A DNA stretch of 64,000 bases. Source: Bhargavaea sp. CC-171006 (GTDB taxonomy: Bacteria; Bacillota; Bacilli; Bacillales_A; Planococcaceae). The position numbers and the translations under genes were made by a program. This document shows positions 14,660-22,649 of the stretch, one piece after another. Below the pieces are notes generated by a model. The model searched no databases, had not been told where the DNA came from, and saw nothing but the letters and a program-made list of their open reading frames with translations. Each line of letters opens with the position of its first letter. Within the stretch, counting starts at the first letter, position 1. The stretch spans positions 160,737 through 224,736 of the forward strand of contig NZ_QUZH01000015.1 of NCBI RefSeq assembly GCF_009761675.1. Reading direction: 5' to 3'.

Positions 14660-15661
14660 TCAGTTTTTGAATTCTTCAAGCTTGGCAATCTGTTCGTCGG
14701 TATCTTCCTGTGGGAGGCTGACATAGCCTACAGCTTCAGCCATCTCACCTGCATTGTTAAGCGCGAATTCAAAGAAGTCGTAAGTTGCTGCGTCGTTCTG
14801 GAGCGACTCGTTGCTGACGTAAGTGTAGAGCGGACGGGACAGCGGCGAATATTCACCGGCTTCGATCGTATCATGTGTCGGCTCAACACCGTCGATTGCG
14901 ACAGCTGTGATGGAGTCCTGGTTGGCTACGTAGTACGAGAAGCCGAAGAAGCCGATGGCGTTCTTGTCACCTTGTACGCCTTGTACGAGGACGTTGTCGT
15001 CTTCAGAGAGTGTTGCGTTCTGAACCATGTCTTCTTCTTCAAGGATGACTTCGTTAAAGTAGTCATATGTGCCGGAGTCTGTGCCCGGAGAGTAGAAGAC
15101 AATTTCTTCTTCAGGCCATTCCGGATTGATATCGGACCATTTCTTGGTTGTGCCGTCTTCGACCCAGATCTTCTTCAGGTCTTCGACTGTCAGCTCTGTT
15201 GCCCAGTCGTTTTCCGGGTTAACAACTACTGTCAGGCCATCGTAAGCCAGAAGGAACTCGGTGTAGTCGACGCCAGCTTCTTCAAGCTTCTGCTTTTCTT
15301 CGTCTTTGATCTCACGGGATGCGTTCGAGAAGTCAGTCTCGCCTGCGATGAATTTCTCGAATCCGCCGCCTGTTCCGGATACGCCGACCGTTACCTGGAC
15401 GTCAGTGCCTGTTGCTGCATATTCTTCGACGAGGGCTTCCATGACCGGCGCGACTGTACTCGAGCCATCGCCGGAAACTTGGCCTTCAACTGCTGCTTCA
15501 GAAGACTTATCTGCAGATTCGCTTGCCGTGTCGCTTTCAGCTGCCTGTTCTTCAGTTGCTTCGTCTGTTGCTGCATCTTCTTCTGTGTCGCTTCCGCATG
15601 CGCCAAGCAGCAGAGCCGATGAGACGACAGTGAGTCCGAGATAGTGTTTCCAGCTTTTCAT
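14660..15661 (-). CDS. pstS: Phosphate-binding lipoprotein PstS
   Basis: A 333-residue secreted solute-binding protein. Residues 1-22 form a lipoprotein signal peptide with the lipobox LLGAC, so the mature protein is anchored to the membrane by Cys22. An acidic Glu/Ala/Ser-rich linker to about residue 60 follows. The binding domain starts GDGSSTVAPVMEALVEEY and has VGVSGTGGGFEKFIAGETDFSNASREIKDEE, SPGTDSGTYDYFNEVIL and NAIGFFGFSYYV, the phosphate-binding loops of PstS. It is the first gene of pstSCAB-phoU and lies behind an 11-bp-phased PhoP box. Confidence 0.96.
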   Translation of the reverse strand: MKSWKHYLGLTVVSSALLLGACGSDTEEDAATDEATEEQAAESDTASESADKSSEAAVEGQVSGDGSSTVAPVMEALVEEYAATGTDVQVTVGVSGTGGGFEKFIAGETDFSNASREIKDEEKQKLEEAGVDYTEFLLAYDGLTVVVNPENDWATELTVEDLKKIWVEDGTTKKWSDINPEWPEEEIVFYSPGTDSGTYDYFNEVILEEEDMVQNATLSEDDNVLVQGVQGDKNAIGFFGFSYYVANQDSITAVAIDGVEPTHDTIEAGEYSPLSRPLYTYVSNESLQNDAATYDFFEFALNNAGEMAEAVGYVSLPQEDTDEQIAKLEEFKN

Positions 15662-15733
15662 GTAATTGTTCCCCCTGTTAGTCGTAGTCGTTTTGTTTAC
15701 AGTCCCTACTTTACCAACGTGTTATTGAGGGCA

Positions 15734-15761
15734 AATGAATAGAATGTAAAGGGATTGTTAA
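15734..15761 (-). promoter_or_regulatory. PhoP (Pho) box upstream of pstS
   Basis: On the reverse strand three hexamers TTAACA (complement of 15756-15761), TTTACA (15745-15750) and TTCATT (15734-15739) occur at an exact 11-bp period, the arrangement bound by PhoP dimers of Bacillus (TT(A/C/T)ACA repeats with about 5-bp spacers). They lie 70-100 bp upstream of the pstS start. A further TTAACT-like hexamer lies near 15788-15795. Confidence 0.75.
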
Positions 15762-15799
15762 TGTGGAGATGAGGGGAATTTACAAAGTTAACAGAGCAC

Positions 15800-16079
15800 C
15801 GGGAAGACGGAAGGACGATATCCCAGGAATTCTGCTGGTAATGGCGCCGTACATAAGAAGGATGGTGAATGAGCACATCTAGCCAATCGTATTAAAATAC
15901 AGTCTTGCAAATCAGGAAATAAGAATCGGCAGCAAATCAGCATCATAGAGAGAAAGTCATATAGAAAGAAAATTATATTTAGGTATATTAGACGGATACA
16001 ACCTCTTAATTATTAGAAGCTGTACTCATAAAAAGACTGATGCCGTTTTAGGAGTGTTCCATTCCTTTACCTCTGAATA
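15800..16079. other. Gene-free AT-rich stretch between pstS and the ECF transporter gene
   Basis: About 280 bp with no reading frame longer than about 40 codons, no ribosome-binding site and no repeat that I recognise. Composition is clearly more AT-rich than neighbouring genes, which may mean decayed or transferred sequence. It separates the pst promoter from the leader of the ECF S-component gene. Confidence 0.4.
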
Positions 16080-16209
16080 TTGACGGTCCGGTCACGATAC
16101 GCGATAGTTTAAGCTAATCTGACCCCTTCAGTTCGGTTAAAATTGAACCTTTTCATAAGCCAGCAATCAGGTATGATAAGTCATATCTTTCAGAAAAGAA
16201 GGGGTCATC
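16080..16209 (+). promoter_or_regulatory. Promoter and structured leader RNA sequestering the start site of the ECF S-component gene
   Basis: TTGACG (16080-16085) and GATAGT (16103-16108) are 17 nt apart, so transcription should start near 16114. Just downstream, TGACCCCTTC (16120-16129) is perfectly complementary to GAAGGGGTCA (16198-16207), which contains the ribosome-binding site of the TTG start at 16210. Between the two arms lie two hairpins: GGTT/AACC (16135-16138 with 16146-16149) and GGTATGA-TAAG-TCATATC (16170-16187). The result is a three-way-junction-like leader closed by a 10-bp helix that hides the ribosome-binding site, the layout of a translational riboswitch. It matches none of the riboswitch classes I can recognise by eye. 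Confidence 0.55.
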
Positions 16210-16749
16210 TTGCAGAAAACACATCCGGTTTCCGTCACACGAAACAAAACCTACGATATGATCATCACCGGGATGCTGATTGCGCTCGTTTTCATGGCGA
16301 CACTGTTGCTCAATATCAAACTGCCGATTACAGCAAACGGCGGCCTGGTGCATCTGGGTACCGCCATGCTCTTCATTTCCTCCATCATGTTCGGACCAAA
16401 AAAGGGCGCCATGGCTGGCGGTTTCGGCATGGCGCTCTTCGATCTGGTGTCCGGCTGGACATTGTGGGCGCCGTTCTCCCTTCTGACTCGTAGCCTGCAG
16501 GGCTATATCGTCGGGAAAATCGCCTGGTCCGGCGGCCGGGAAGGAAAGAGCCCGGTCTTCAATACGATTGCGGCCATTGTCTCGCTGCCATTCATGCTGG
16601 CAGGCTACTATCTATGCGAAGCAGTACTCTTCAGCAACTGGATCATTCCGGCGGCCTCAATTCCGGGCAATATCACGCAGAACGTAGTCGGCCTGATTGT
16701 CGCCATCCCGGTCTGTATCGCACTTAAAAAGATCCCTGCATTTAAATAA
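16210..16749 (+). CDS. ECF transporter S component, substrate unknown
   Basis: A 179-residue membrane protein with about six hydrophobic segments. The region DMIITGMLIALVFMATLLLNIKLPITANGGLVHLGTAMLFISSIMFGPKKGAMAGGFGMALFDLVSGWTLWAPFSLLTRSLQGYIVGKIAW is typical of vitamin- or precursor-specific S components of ECF importers (riboflavin-transporter-like/DUF1393 group). These bind a micronutrient and dock onto the shared EcfAAT energising module. The gene starts at a TTG with AAGAAGGGG 5-9 nt upstream, and that site is complementary to the leader. It is a single-gene transcript ending at a strong terminator. Ligand cannot be read from the protein; the leader RNA may bind the same compound. Confidence 0.8.
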   Translation: MQKTHPVSVTRNKTYDMIITGMLIALVFMATLLLNIKLPITANGGLVHLGTAMLFISSIMFGPKKGAMAGGFGMALFDLVSGWTLWAPFSLLTRSLQGYIVGKIAWSGGREGKSPVFNTIAAIVSLPFMLAGYYLCEAVLFSNWIIPAASIPGNITQNVVGLIVAIPVCIALKKIPAFK

Positions 16750-16754
16750 CAAAC

Positions 16755-16796
16755 AAAACAGAGCGCCGTCCCATGCGGGATGCGCTCTGTTTTATA
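16755..16796. terminator. Bidirectional terminator between the ECF gene and mqo
   Basis: AAAACAGAGCGC (16755-16766) pairs with GCGCTCTGTTTT (16782-16793), giving a 12-bp stem with A-tract and T-tract on opposite sides, so it serves both convergent genes. Confidence 0.9.
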
Positions 16797-16798
16797 TA

Positions 16799-18304
16799 TC
16801 AGTTATGGACAGGCTCTTTTTCACTTTCGTTCAGGCCGAGCACTTCTGCAGTCTCGGAGTGGATCTTCTCGAAGAGTTCAGGATTCTCGGAGAGTGAAAT
16901 GCCATAGGATGGAACCATCTCCTTGATCTTTGGCTCCCAATCGCCGTACTGCTCTGGGAAGCATTTCTCGAGAATCTCAAGCATGACGTGGACTGCCGTG
17001 GACGCACCCGGAGATGCTCCAAGCAGCGCCGCAACCGAACCGTCCTGGGCCGTTACGACTTCTGTGCCGAACTGGAGCGTACCTTTGCCGCCCTGCTCGG
17101 TGTCTTTGATGACCTGGACGCGCTGACCTGCGATGACGACATCCCAGTCCTCGCTTTTCGCATTAGGGATGAACTCACGCAGCACGTCAACGCGCTGTTC
17201 CTGGTTCAGCATCAGCTGCTCAATCAGGTATTTCGTCAGTTTCATTTCCTTAGCGCCTGCGGACAGCATCGTCAGCAGGTTATTCGGCTTCACGGACTTG
17301 ATCAGGTCCAGATACGAACCCGTCTTCAGGAACTTCGGCGAGAAGCCGGCGTAAGGCCCGAAGAGGAGGGAACGCTTGCCGTCGATATAACGGGTGTCGA
17401 GGTGGGGCACTGACATTGGCGGCGCGCCGACCTTCGCTTTGCCGTATACTTTCGAACGGTGCTGCTCGATGACTTCCGGGTTGTTGCAGACGAGGAACAG
17501 CCCGCTGACCGGGAAGCCGCCGATCTGCTTGGATTCCGGAATGCCTGTTTTTTGGAGCAGGTGCAGGCTGCCGCCGCCCGCTCCGATAAAGACGAACTTC
17601 GCCGTATGGTACTCCAGCTTATTGCCGTCGAGGTCGCGGACCTTCACTTCCCACTTGTCGCCGGAGCGCCGGATGTCCTCGACACTGTGGCGGTAATCGA
17701 CCGATACATCCTGGCGCTGCAGGTGGTCAATGAGGACACGCGTCAGCTCACCAAAGTTGACGTCCGTGCCGGAGTCGATTTTCGTGGCTGCGATCGGCTC
17801 GTCGGCATTGCGGCCTTCCATCATCAGTGGGATCCATTCCTTCAGCGTCTCCGGAGAGTCGCTGAACTCCATCCCCTTGAACAGCGGATTGCCGGAAAGT
17901 GCTTCGAAACGTTTTTTCAGGAACGAAACATTGTCCTCGCCTTCCACAAAGCTGATATGCGGAAGCGGCATGATGAACTTCTCAGGATCCTGGATCAGAT
18001 TATTCTTGACCAGGTGGGCCCAGAACTGACGGGAAAGCTGGAACTGTTCGTTTACACGGATCGCTTTCTTTGTTTCGACCGTGCCGTCTTCTTTCTGGGG
18101 CGTATAGTTCAGCTCGCACAGCGCAGAGTGGCCTGTGCCCGCGTTGTTCCATTCGTTGGAGCTTTCTTCCCCCGGTTTATCCAGTTTCTCAAACACCTTG
18201 ATCTTCATGTCCGGCGAGAGCTCTTTCAGCAAGGATCCCAAAGTCGCGCTCATGATACCGGCACCAATCAAAATCACATCTGTCTGCTTTTGCATGCTGC
18301 TCAT
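16799..18304 (-). CDS. mqo: Malate:quinone oxidoreductase
   Basis: A 501-residue FAD-dependent, membrane-associated enzyme that oxidises malate to oxaloacetate and passes electrons to the quinone pool, bypassing NAD-linked malate dehydrogenase. The N-terminal dinucleotide-binding motif is [21 protein letters not shown], followed by the Mqo blocks [64 protein letters not shown] and [19 protein letters not shown]. Length is normal. GGAAGG precedes the ATG. B. subtilis lacks mqo, whereas Staphylococcus and several Planococcaceae have it. Confidence 0.96.
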   Translation of the reverse strand: MSSMQKQTDVILIGAGIMSATLGSLLKELSPDMKIKVFEKLDKPGEESSNEWNNAGTGHSALCELNYTPQKEDGTVETKKAIRVNEQFQLSRQFWAHLVKNNLIQDPEKFIMPLPHISFVEGEDNVSFLKKRFEALSGNPLFKGMEFSDSPETLKEWIPLMMEGRNADEPIAATKIDSGTDVNFGELTRVLIDHLQRQDVSVDYRHSVEDIRRSGDKWEVKVRDLDGNKLEYHTAKFVFIGAGGGSLHLLQKTGIPESKQIGGFPVSGLFLVCNNPEVIEQHRSKVYGKAKVGAPPMSVPHLDTRYIDGKRSLLFGPYAGFSPKFLKTGSYLDLIKSVKPNNLLTMLSAGAKEMKLTKYLIEQLMLNQEQRVDVLREFIPNAKSEDWDVVIAGQRVQVIKDTEQGGKGTLQFGTEVVTAQDGSVAALLGASPGASTAVHVMLEILEKCFPEQYGDWEPKIKEMVPSYGISLSENPELFEKIHSETAEVLGLNESEKEPVHN

Positions 18305-18556
18305 GACAACCTTCCTTATCCCCTGGATTTATAATAATAAAACAGAGCTCCTGCCCCGGTGACCAACAGGCACCGGCCGGGAACACAGTTATGTTAATTC
18401 TTAATCTTTATTATAACATAGTTCGATAATTGACTTTCCTATTTACTTCCGATTGCACACAGTACAATTATACCTTTTTTGCATCTTCAATCAGGCCTCG
18501 CGGACCGAACAAGGAACACCATGCGTAAAAGAGCATTCAGCGGCACAGACTAGAAA
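18305..18556 (-). promoter_or_regulatory. mqo upstream region with extended -10 promoter
   Basis: On the reverse strand TGTTATAAT gives an extended -10 element with a consensus TATAAT (complement of 18410-18415), about 106 bp before the mqo start; no good -35 is present. The rest of the stretch shows no gene. Confidence 0.5.
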
Positions 18557-18590
18557 AGGCTTTCATCCGCATGATACGGATGAAAGCCTA
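18553..18590 (-). terminator. Terminator of the DUF378 gene
   Basis: A 12- to 13-bp perfect stem (18557-18569 with 18577-18589) whose reverse-strand 3' side runs into TTTTCT. It lies about 60 bp after the DUF378 stop codon. Confidence 0.8.
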
Positions 18591-18650
18591 TGAATTCGTT
18601 CTAACGCTGGAGCAGTATAAATTCTGAGCGGTGCCAAGCAGTGTTTATTA

Positions 18651-18989
18651 TTACAATCCATCAATGTTACGGTTCGTCCCTTTTTCCTCAGCATCCCGCT
18701 CTTTACTGAAATCGGGCTCCTCACCGAATTCTGTGCGCAGATCCTGGTTGGAAATTCTTGAGGGTCGGTCACTGTCAGCCACGGTGTCAATCTCCTCGCT
18801 CGGTTTAAACAACAGACCGATACAGACTAGGGCACTGATTCCGACAAGACCATAAACCACCCTGGACAAGAATGCATCTTGACCGCCAAATAGAGTTGCA
18901 ACTAAATCAAACCGGAAAAAACCGATCAATCCCCAGTTTATCCCACCAATAATCAAAAGCGCCAGCGCAATCCGTGAAAGCACACTCAT
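18651..18989 (-). CDS. DUF378 family small membrane protein
   Basis: A 112-residue protein. Residues 1-62 form the DUF378 (YuzA-like) domain: a first membrane helix with the signature LLIIGGINWGLIGFFRFDLVATLFGG, and a second helix VVYGLVGISALVCIGLLF. Family members are short; here an additional hydrophilic tail of about 50 residues (SEEIDTVADSDRPSRIS to NRNIDGL) rich in Asp, Glu and Arg follows. Function is unknown. The gene is alone, with its own terminator. Confidence 0.8.
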   Translation of the reverse strand: MSVLSRIALALLIIGGINWGLIGFFRFDLVATLFGGQDAFLSRVVYGLVGISALVCIGLLFKPSEEIDTVADSDRPSRISNQDLRTEFGEEPDFSKERDAEEKGTNRNIDGL

Positions 18990-19141
18990 ATATGGACTCC
19001 TCCTTCCTGATTCGTATTTATCCTTTACCGAAACCCATTTTTAATACATATTTAATCATGAAGGCAGGTACTCAAATGATGATCTGTATTTGAACTGGTC
19101 CACTTTCGAGCCGGCTCTCAGGACGGCTCTGTAATCAAAAT

Positions 19142-19171
19142 TTGTGATTCACCCATAAAACAACGTATAGT
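19142..19171 (+). promoter_or_regulatory. Candidate promoter of the rluF-like gene
   Basis: TTGTGA (19142-19147) and TATAGT (19166-19171) separated by 18 nt, 43 bp before the ATG. Confidence 0.55.
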
Positions 19172-19213
19172 AAGCATCAAACCAAACAATCCTCTGATAA
19201 GGGATGTGCAGAC

Positions 19214-19921
19214 ATGCGTATTAATAAATACATCAGTGAATCCGGAAAGACATCCAGGCGCGGTGCCGATAGGCTCATTGAAGAAGGGCGCGTGACGATC
19301 AACGGCAAACGTGTCTCGATCGGCACTCAAGTCGAACCCGGAGATGATGTCCGGGTGGACGGAAACCCCGTCCGGGTCGCAAGAAACAATGTCTATCTTG
19401 CCTTGAACAAACCTGTAGGCATTACGAGCACGACAGAAAAAAGCGTAAAAGGGAATATTGTCGACCTGGTCAATCATCCCTTGAGAGTATTTAACATCGG
19501 GCGCCTTGATAAAGATTCTGAAGGCCTGATCCTTCTTACGAATGACGGCGATATCGTCAATGAAATCCTGCGTTCCGAAAACAGGCATGAAAAAGAATAC
19601 ATCGTTTCAGTGGATAAACCGATCAACCCTGAATTCCTGAAGAACATGGAAGAGGGCGTCAAGATATTGGGAACAAAAACACTTCCCTGCAAGACAGAGC
19701 AATTATCAAAATACGATTTCAAGATCATTCTGACACAGGGGCTGAACCGTCAGATCCGCCGCATGTGCGAGGCGTTGGGATATCAGGTTTACCGGCTGCA
19801 GAGAATCCGGATCATGAATATCCATCTGGGCAACCTTCCTCCCGGACAATGGAGGGACCTGTCGAAAAAAGAACGGACCGCATTATTTAGAGAGTTAAAC
19901 TACGAGCCGAAAGAATGGTAA
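19214..19921 (+). CDS. rluF: RluF-like 23S rRNA pseudouridine synthase
   Basis: A 235-residue enzyme of the RsuA/RluB/RluE/RluF family. An S4 RNA-binding domain occupies residues 1-50 ([34 protein letters not shown]), followed by [15 protein letters not shown] and the catalytic motif [20 protein letters not shown], whose Asp is the nucleophile, and by [28 protein letters not shown]. The QIRRM-C-LGY-V pattern and overall length fit RluF (U2604 in E. coli numbering) better than RluB. Acts on ribosomal RNA during assembly. It is preceded by its own promoter and followed by a long hairpin terminator. Confidence 0.88.
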   Translation: MRINKYISESGKTSRRGADRLIEEGRVTINGKRVSIGTQVEPGDDVRVDGNPVRVARNNVYLALNKPVGITSTTEKSVKGNIVDLVNHPLRVFNIGRLDKDSEGLILLTNDGDIVNEILRSENRHEKEYIVSVDKPINPEFLKNMEEGVKILGTKTLPCKTEQLSKYDFKIILTQGLNRQIRRMCEALGYQVYRLQRIRIMNIHLGNLPPGQWRDLSKKERTALFRELNYEPKEW

Positions 19922-19936
19922 TGGCCATAGAACGTA

Positions 19937-19997
19937 AAATGATCATCGAATCCTTGTCCAGTCAATGGGACAGATCCGATGATCATTTCTTTTGGTC
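19937..19997 (+). terminator. Terminator of the rluF-like gene
   Basis: AAATGATCATCG (19937-19948) pairs with CGATGATCATTT (19977-19988), with an inner TTGTCC/GGACAG helix, followed by CTTTTGG. It also separates the convergent 64-residue gene. Confidence 0.75.
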
Positions 19998-20005
19998 GTC
20001 TGCTG

Positions 20006-20200
20006 TTACTCACCGTGCTGGCGATCCAATGCTTGATATTCCTTCATATAAGGACCGTCATCCGCTACGGTTGAATGATACAGCGCTTTGATGGCCAAGT
20101 TTTTCTCCAGGCCCATTTCGGATTTGATCTTCTTTAGTTCATCATGCAAATCTCGGTGCTGGTTGATCAGCTTGGTCATGACGGTTTTGCTGTATCTCAT
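20006..20200 (-). CDS. Small hypothetical protein, 64 residues
   Basis: The reverse strand encodes MRYSKTVMTKLINQHRDLHDE... with the ribosome-binding site AAGGATGTGA nine nt before the ATG at 20200. The protein is hydrophilic and mostly helical (LHDELKKIKSEMGLEKNLAIKALYHSTVADDGPYMKEYQALDRQHGE), without membrane segment or Cys pairs. I do not recognise a family. The good ribosome-binding site, normal codon use and placement between terminators suggest a real gene. Confidence 0.55.
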   Translation of the reverse strand: MRYSKTVMTKLINQHRDLHDELKKIKSEMGLEKNLAIKALYHSTVADDGPYMKEYQALDRQHGE

Positions 20201-20314
20201 CTGGTCACATCCTTTTTTTATCTGCCTTAAGTGTAGCCTATGAAAGGTCATTTAGTCTGGCTGCAGCTAATTTCTGGTATGATTGTCTGGAATGAATCAT
20301 TGAAAAGAGAGTGA

Positions 20315-20971
20315 ATGATGGACCGTTTAATTCAGAACCTCACAGGCTGGATCCGCAACTCCGATAAGCAGTTGATCATCGGTATTTCGGGTCATGGAGC
20401 TGCCGGTAAAACCACTTTTGCTCAACAGCTGATGGATGCCCTAAAGTTAGAGGCGAATTACTTGAATACAGATCCCTATATCGTCAGTTCAAGCATCAGG
20501 AAACACTCAGATATTAAGTACCCTTACAAGGGAACGTTACACCACTTTAAAATGACGGCCTGCCATCCCGCAGCACATCACATCCCTTCACTGGAAAGAG
20601 ACATCCGCATGATTAGAGAAGGCTTGGATCTGCTGACAATTGAAACACATTATTCTTCAGCTGAGCGACTCTCTTCAGAAAATAATGTAACGATTGTAGA
20701 GGGAATGAGTGTGGCGTTCGCTGACCCCGAACTATTCGATCTGCTGATTTATTTTTATACGGACGGCAGCACAGAGCTCGAACGGCGATTTGGAAGAGAT
20801 ATAGAGGAGCGGGGAACAGAACTTGAATATCTAAAGCAATCCCACAACGAGAGACGTATACAGTACGAAGTCTTTATGCACCCATACAGTGAACATTTCG
20901 ATACGATCATAAAAAGTACGAAAGAAGGAACCATGAGTATCGAGAAAAATACGTTTGATCCATCTATTTAG
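20315..20971 (+). CDS. Uridine kinase-like P-loop protein
   Basis: A 218-residue protein of the PRK/uridine kinase superfamily. Walker A is GISGHGAAGKTTFAQQL near residue 26; the acidic substrate-site region is LNTDPYIVSSS near residue 55, VTIVEGMSVAFADPELFDLLIYFYTDGSTELERRFGRDIEERG carries the VEG motif and the lid arginines, and YLKQSHNERRIQYEVFMHPYSEHFDTII resembles the C-terminal part of uridine kinases. Likely phosphorylates a nucleoside or similar small molecule; it is diverged from Udk, so the substrate is uncertain. Two adjacent ATG codons are possible starts. A strong terminator follows. Confidence 0.78.
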   Translation: MMDRLIQNLTGWIRNSDKQLIIGISGHGAAGKTTFAQQLMDALKLEANYLNTDPYIVSSSIRKHSDIKYPYKGTLHHFKMTACHPAAHHIPSLERDIRMIREGLDLLTIETHYSSAERLSSENNVTIVEGMSVAFADPELFDLLIYFYTDGSTELERRFGRDIEERGTELEYLKQSHNERRIQYEVFMHPYSEHFDTIIKSTKEGTMSIEKNTFDPSI

Positions 20972-20986
20972 CGTGCAAACGATAAA

Positions 20987-21022
20987 ACCACCTGGAAGCT
21001 GTCCATTCAGCTTCCAGGTGGT
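20987..21022. terminator. Bidirectional terminator between the kinase-like gene and the dehydrogenase gene
   Basis: A 15-bp perfect stem (20987-21001 with 21008-21022), loop TCCATT, flanked by AAAA on the left and CATTTATT on the right. Confidence 0.85.
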
Positions 21023-21067
21023 CATTTATTTCCGTCCCTTTACATTTATTCATGAGACTTGTGTTAT

Positions 21068-22027
21068 TTATTCGTCTCCCTCATACACGGCTACCAGACG
21101 GCCTTGTACTTCTCCGGCTTTTAGTTTTTCAATGCCTTCAGGGATGTCTTTGAATTTAATCTTCGTTAGTTTTGGATTCAGTTTGCCCGCTGCCATCAGT
21201 TCATAGATATCAGCGATATCCTGAGGTGTCCCGCCCACATTCGCCAGTAATCTCTTGGCGCCTGTGATAAATGAAGTCGTATTGATTGTCGTTTCCAGTT
21301 TCCCCATGCCTACCAATACAACCGTTCCGCCTGGTTTCACAACTTCCAATGCATCAGAAGTGGTGACTCCAAACCCTGCGTAATCCACAATCAGGTCCAG
21401 GTCTTTGTCTGCCAGATCTTTAATATCGGATACCACTTCTGCTGCCCCGATTTCCTTGGCCAATTCACGCGCCTTCTCACTCACATCGGCTGCATAGATA
21501 TTCTTGATTCCTTTTGCTACAGCCGCCTGCAGTGCGAATTGACCGAGTCCGCCAATACCGATCAGGGCAATGTTCATGCCTGGTTTTGCTTGTCCCACAT
21601 TAAACAAAGCGGAGTATGAAGTCATACCCGCATCCGTCGCTGATGCGGCCATTTCCATGGAAAGCTCATCCGGAACACGGACCAGATCTTCTGCAGGCGC
21701 ATGAATTTTGGTCCCGAAACCACCGTCATAAGCATATCCTGGAGCTGTTCTGGATGGTCCGGTTGGGCATATAGCTACACGATCCCCGACCTTAAAATCA
21801 GTAACACCTTCGCCTACTTCAGAAATGACGCCGGCATTTTCATGGCCCATAATGACCGGTGCATCCATCAATGTCATCCAGCCCTCATCCTCCAGAGACC
21901 CAACATCAGAATGGCATAAACCTACTGCCTTCGTATCAATTACTACACGTCCTGGAGCCGCCTTCGGATCTTCTTGCTCTACGAGTTGAAGTGGTTCATG
22001 TGTTTTAGTGAATTGCCAACCTTTCAT
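21068..22027 (-). CDS. Zinc-type medium-chain alcohol dehydrogenase lacking the structural zinc lobe
   Basis: A 319-residue MDR dehydrogenase. The catalytic-zinc Cys is in VGLCHSDVGS and His-Glu is in IMGHENAGVISEVGEGVTDFKVGDRV. NAD(P) is bound by ALIGIGGLGQFALQAAVAKG. In ordinary members four cysteines of a structural zinc lobe follow GDRV; here the stretch AICPTGPSRTAPGYAYDGGF is about 15 residues shorter and has one Cys, so that zinc is absent. The third catalytic ligand position reads SATDAGMTSY, Asp in place of the usual Cys. Substrate is unknown. AAGGTGGAG lies before the ATG. Transcribed alone between terminators. Confidence 0.82.
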   Translation of the reverse strand: MKGWQFTKTHEPLQLVEQEDPKAAPGRVVIDTKAVGLCHSDVGSLEDEGWMTLMDAPVIMGHENAGVISEVGEGVTDFKVGDRVAICPTGPSRTAPGYAYDGGFGTKIHAPAEDLVRVPDELSMEMAASATDAGMTSYSALFNVGQAKPGMNIALIGIGGLGQFALQAAVAKGIKNIYAADVSEKARELAKEIGAAEVVSDIKDLADKDLDLIVDYAGFGVTTSDALEVVKPGGTVVLVGMGKLETTINTTSFITGAKRLLANVGGTPQDIADIYELMAAGKLNPKLTKIKFKDIPEGIEKLKAGEVQGRLVAVYEGDE

Positions 22028-22131
22028 GATCTCTCCACCTTTTTAATTATCTTTAATTCAAACTAAATATAACAGGGTTATTATTAGTAATCAATGTTTA
22101 CGTCTTTGGGTTTATTTACATGAAACTGCAC

Positions 22132-22611
22132 TTATTTATGGTATGGCTCATTCTTCATAATCCGGAACGCCCTGTAGACCTGCTCCATCAATACCAGTTT
22201 CATCAGCTGGTGGGGGAAGGTCATCTTGGAAAAGCTGAGTTTTTCGTCCGCTCTATTCAGGACATCGGCATGCAGGCCAAGTGACCCGCCGATGACAAAT
22301 ACGACCTTGCTCTTGCCGTAGGTCATCAGTGATTCCAGGTTCCCCGCAAGCTCTTCTGATGACCGCTGCCTACCGTCGATGGCGAGTGCGATCACGTGGG
22401 CATCGGAGGGAATCTTCGACAAAATCCGGTCTCCCTCTTTTTTCTTCACCATTTCCATCTCCGCATCACTCAACTGCTCGGGGGCTTTTTCGTCAGGTAC
22501 TTCGGTCAGTTGCATTTTCGCATAGGGCCGAAGCCGTTTTTCATATTCCTCAATGCCCATTTTCAGATACTTTTCTTTGAGTTTTCCGACTGTAACAATT
22601 GTAATATTCAC
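22132..22611 (-). CDS. rlmH: 23S rRNA (pseudouridine1915-N3) methyltransferase RlmH
   Basis: A 159-residue SPOUT-fold methyltransferase that methylates pseudouridine 1915 in helix 69 of 23S rRNA. Visible blocks are [77 protein letters not shown] and the knot-forming C-terminus [31 protein letters not shown], identical in layout to B. subtilis YydA (also 159 residues). The GTG at 22611 has AAGGTGG 7 nt upstream, and this length agrees with the family; the longer in-frame extension runs into DnaA boxes. Confidence 0.95.
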   Translation of the reverse strand: MNITIVTVGKLKEKYLKMGIEEYEKRLRPYAKMQLTEVPDEKAPEQLSDAEMEMVKKKEGDRILSKIPSDAHVIALAIDGRQRSSEELAGNLESLMTYGKSKVVFVIGGSLGLHADVLNRADEKLSFSKMTFPHQLMKLVLMEQVYRAFRIMKNEPYHK

Positions 22612-22649
22612 AGCTTGTCCACCTTTATCAAATCGGTTGTTCACAGGAA

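Noticed and set aside
16080..16209. Assignment of the leader to the TPP, FMN, THF or preQ1 riboswitch class
   Set aside because: None of the conserved core sequences of these classes could be found, so the element is reported as unclassified.
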